Part shown: positions 11,674-11,743 of the stretch, piece after piece | Numbering within the stretch: position 1 is the first letter of the stretch | Layout of the letters: every line of letters starts with the position of its first letter | NCBI GenBank assembly: GCA_964420375.1 | Contig: CAYQTK010000131.1 | Coordinates: 1 to 11,743, forward strand | DNA length: 11,743 nt | Direction of reading: 5' to 3' | Source of the DNA: CAYQTK01 sp964420375 | Lineage (GTDB): Bacteria; RBG-13-61-14; DATKZS01 | Notes under the pieces: generated by a model | Databases searched by the model: none | What the model was told of the DNA's origin: nothing | The model's input: only the letters and a program-made list of their open reading frames with translations | Position numbers and translations under genes: made by a program

Positions 11674-11743
11674 GCGACTAAAGTCGCTCGCAACGGGAAT
11701 ATGCTGGAAGTAGACTGAAGTCGCTCGCAACGGGGATATGCTG
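11674..11743 (+). repeat. 37-bp tandem repeat, copy D, running off the right edge
   Basis: After GCGACTAAAGTCGC (11674-11687), a 37-bp unit starts at 11676 and again at 11713. The units agree except for A/G changes (GACTAAAG versus GACTGAAG; GGGAATATG versus GGGGATATG). Each has GACTNAAGTCGCTCGCA, the core of the other intergenic repeats, then ACGGGRATATGCTG, which is not seen in copies A-C. The window ends inside unit 2, so the full array length is unknown. Confidence 0.85.

Noticed and set aside
11676..11743. CRISPR leader or array at the right edge
   Set aside because: The 37-bp units follow one another directly without spacers and share the core of the palindromic repeats.

Overview
The window looks like chromosome from a Gram-negative-type bacterium, probably an uncultured environmental lineage. 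The genes are GC-rich, with several strong AGGAG-type ribosome sites. Two exported sulfatases carry twin-arginine signals, there is an ArnT-like membrane glycosyltransferase, and the SDR resembles MFE-2. The general style recalls deltaproteobacterial or related candidate-phylum genomes, but I cannot fix the taxon from sequence alone. No tRNA, rRNA, CRISPR, prophage or transposase is visible.

Layout, left to right. Positions 1-1244 (minus strand) hold a CYTH-domain protein followed by the N-terminal half of asparaginyl-tRNA synthetase, which runs off the left edge. A 147-bp divergent spacer separates them from a plus-strand GT39/ArnT-like membrane glycosyltransferase (1392-3170). A block of palindromic repeats fills the convergent gap up to the first sulfatase (3395-4744, minus). 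That sulfatase is divergent from a second one (4877-6217, plus), and their shared promoter region carries a well-formed -10 box flanked by two operator-like palindromes. A creatininase-family hydrolase (6221-7057, minus) converges on sulfatase 2 with only 3 bp between the stop codons.

Positions 7394-10310 (minus) form a NAD-salvage cluster: nicotinamidase pncA, nicotinate phosphoribosyltransferase, and a small two-TM protein with a PH-like/Ycf4-like layout. Together pncA and the phosphoribosyltransferase would convert nicotinamide to nicotinate and then to nicotinate mononucleotide (the Preiss-Handler route). After a 370-bp divergent spacer comes a single-domain, MFE-2-like (3R)-hydroxyacyl-CoA dehydrogenase-type SDR (10681-11598, plus), closed by a strong stem-loop terminator.

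The most distinctive signal is non-coding. A family of intergenic palindromic repeats occurs in four spacers (3182-3396, 7274-7387, 9484-9697, 11674-11743). They share a hairpin core, TTGACA/TGTCAA-containing ends and a GCTCGCA-type arm, and each lies next to at least one gene 3' end. Two copies are ungapped 114-bp homologues in opposite orientation, about 80% identical by hand count. One copy is a 92-bp near-palindrome interrupted by a 10-bp tandem duplication in one arm. The last is a 37-bp tandem repeat running off the right edge. This looks like a REP/MITE-like family; whether it has been described cannot be judged without a search.
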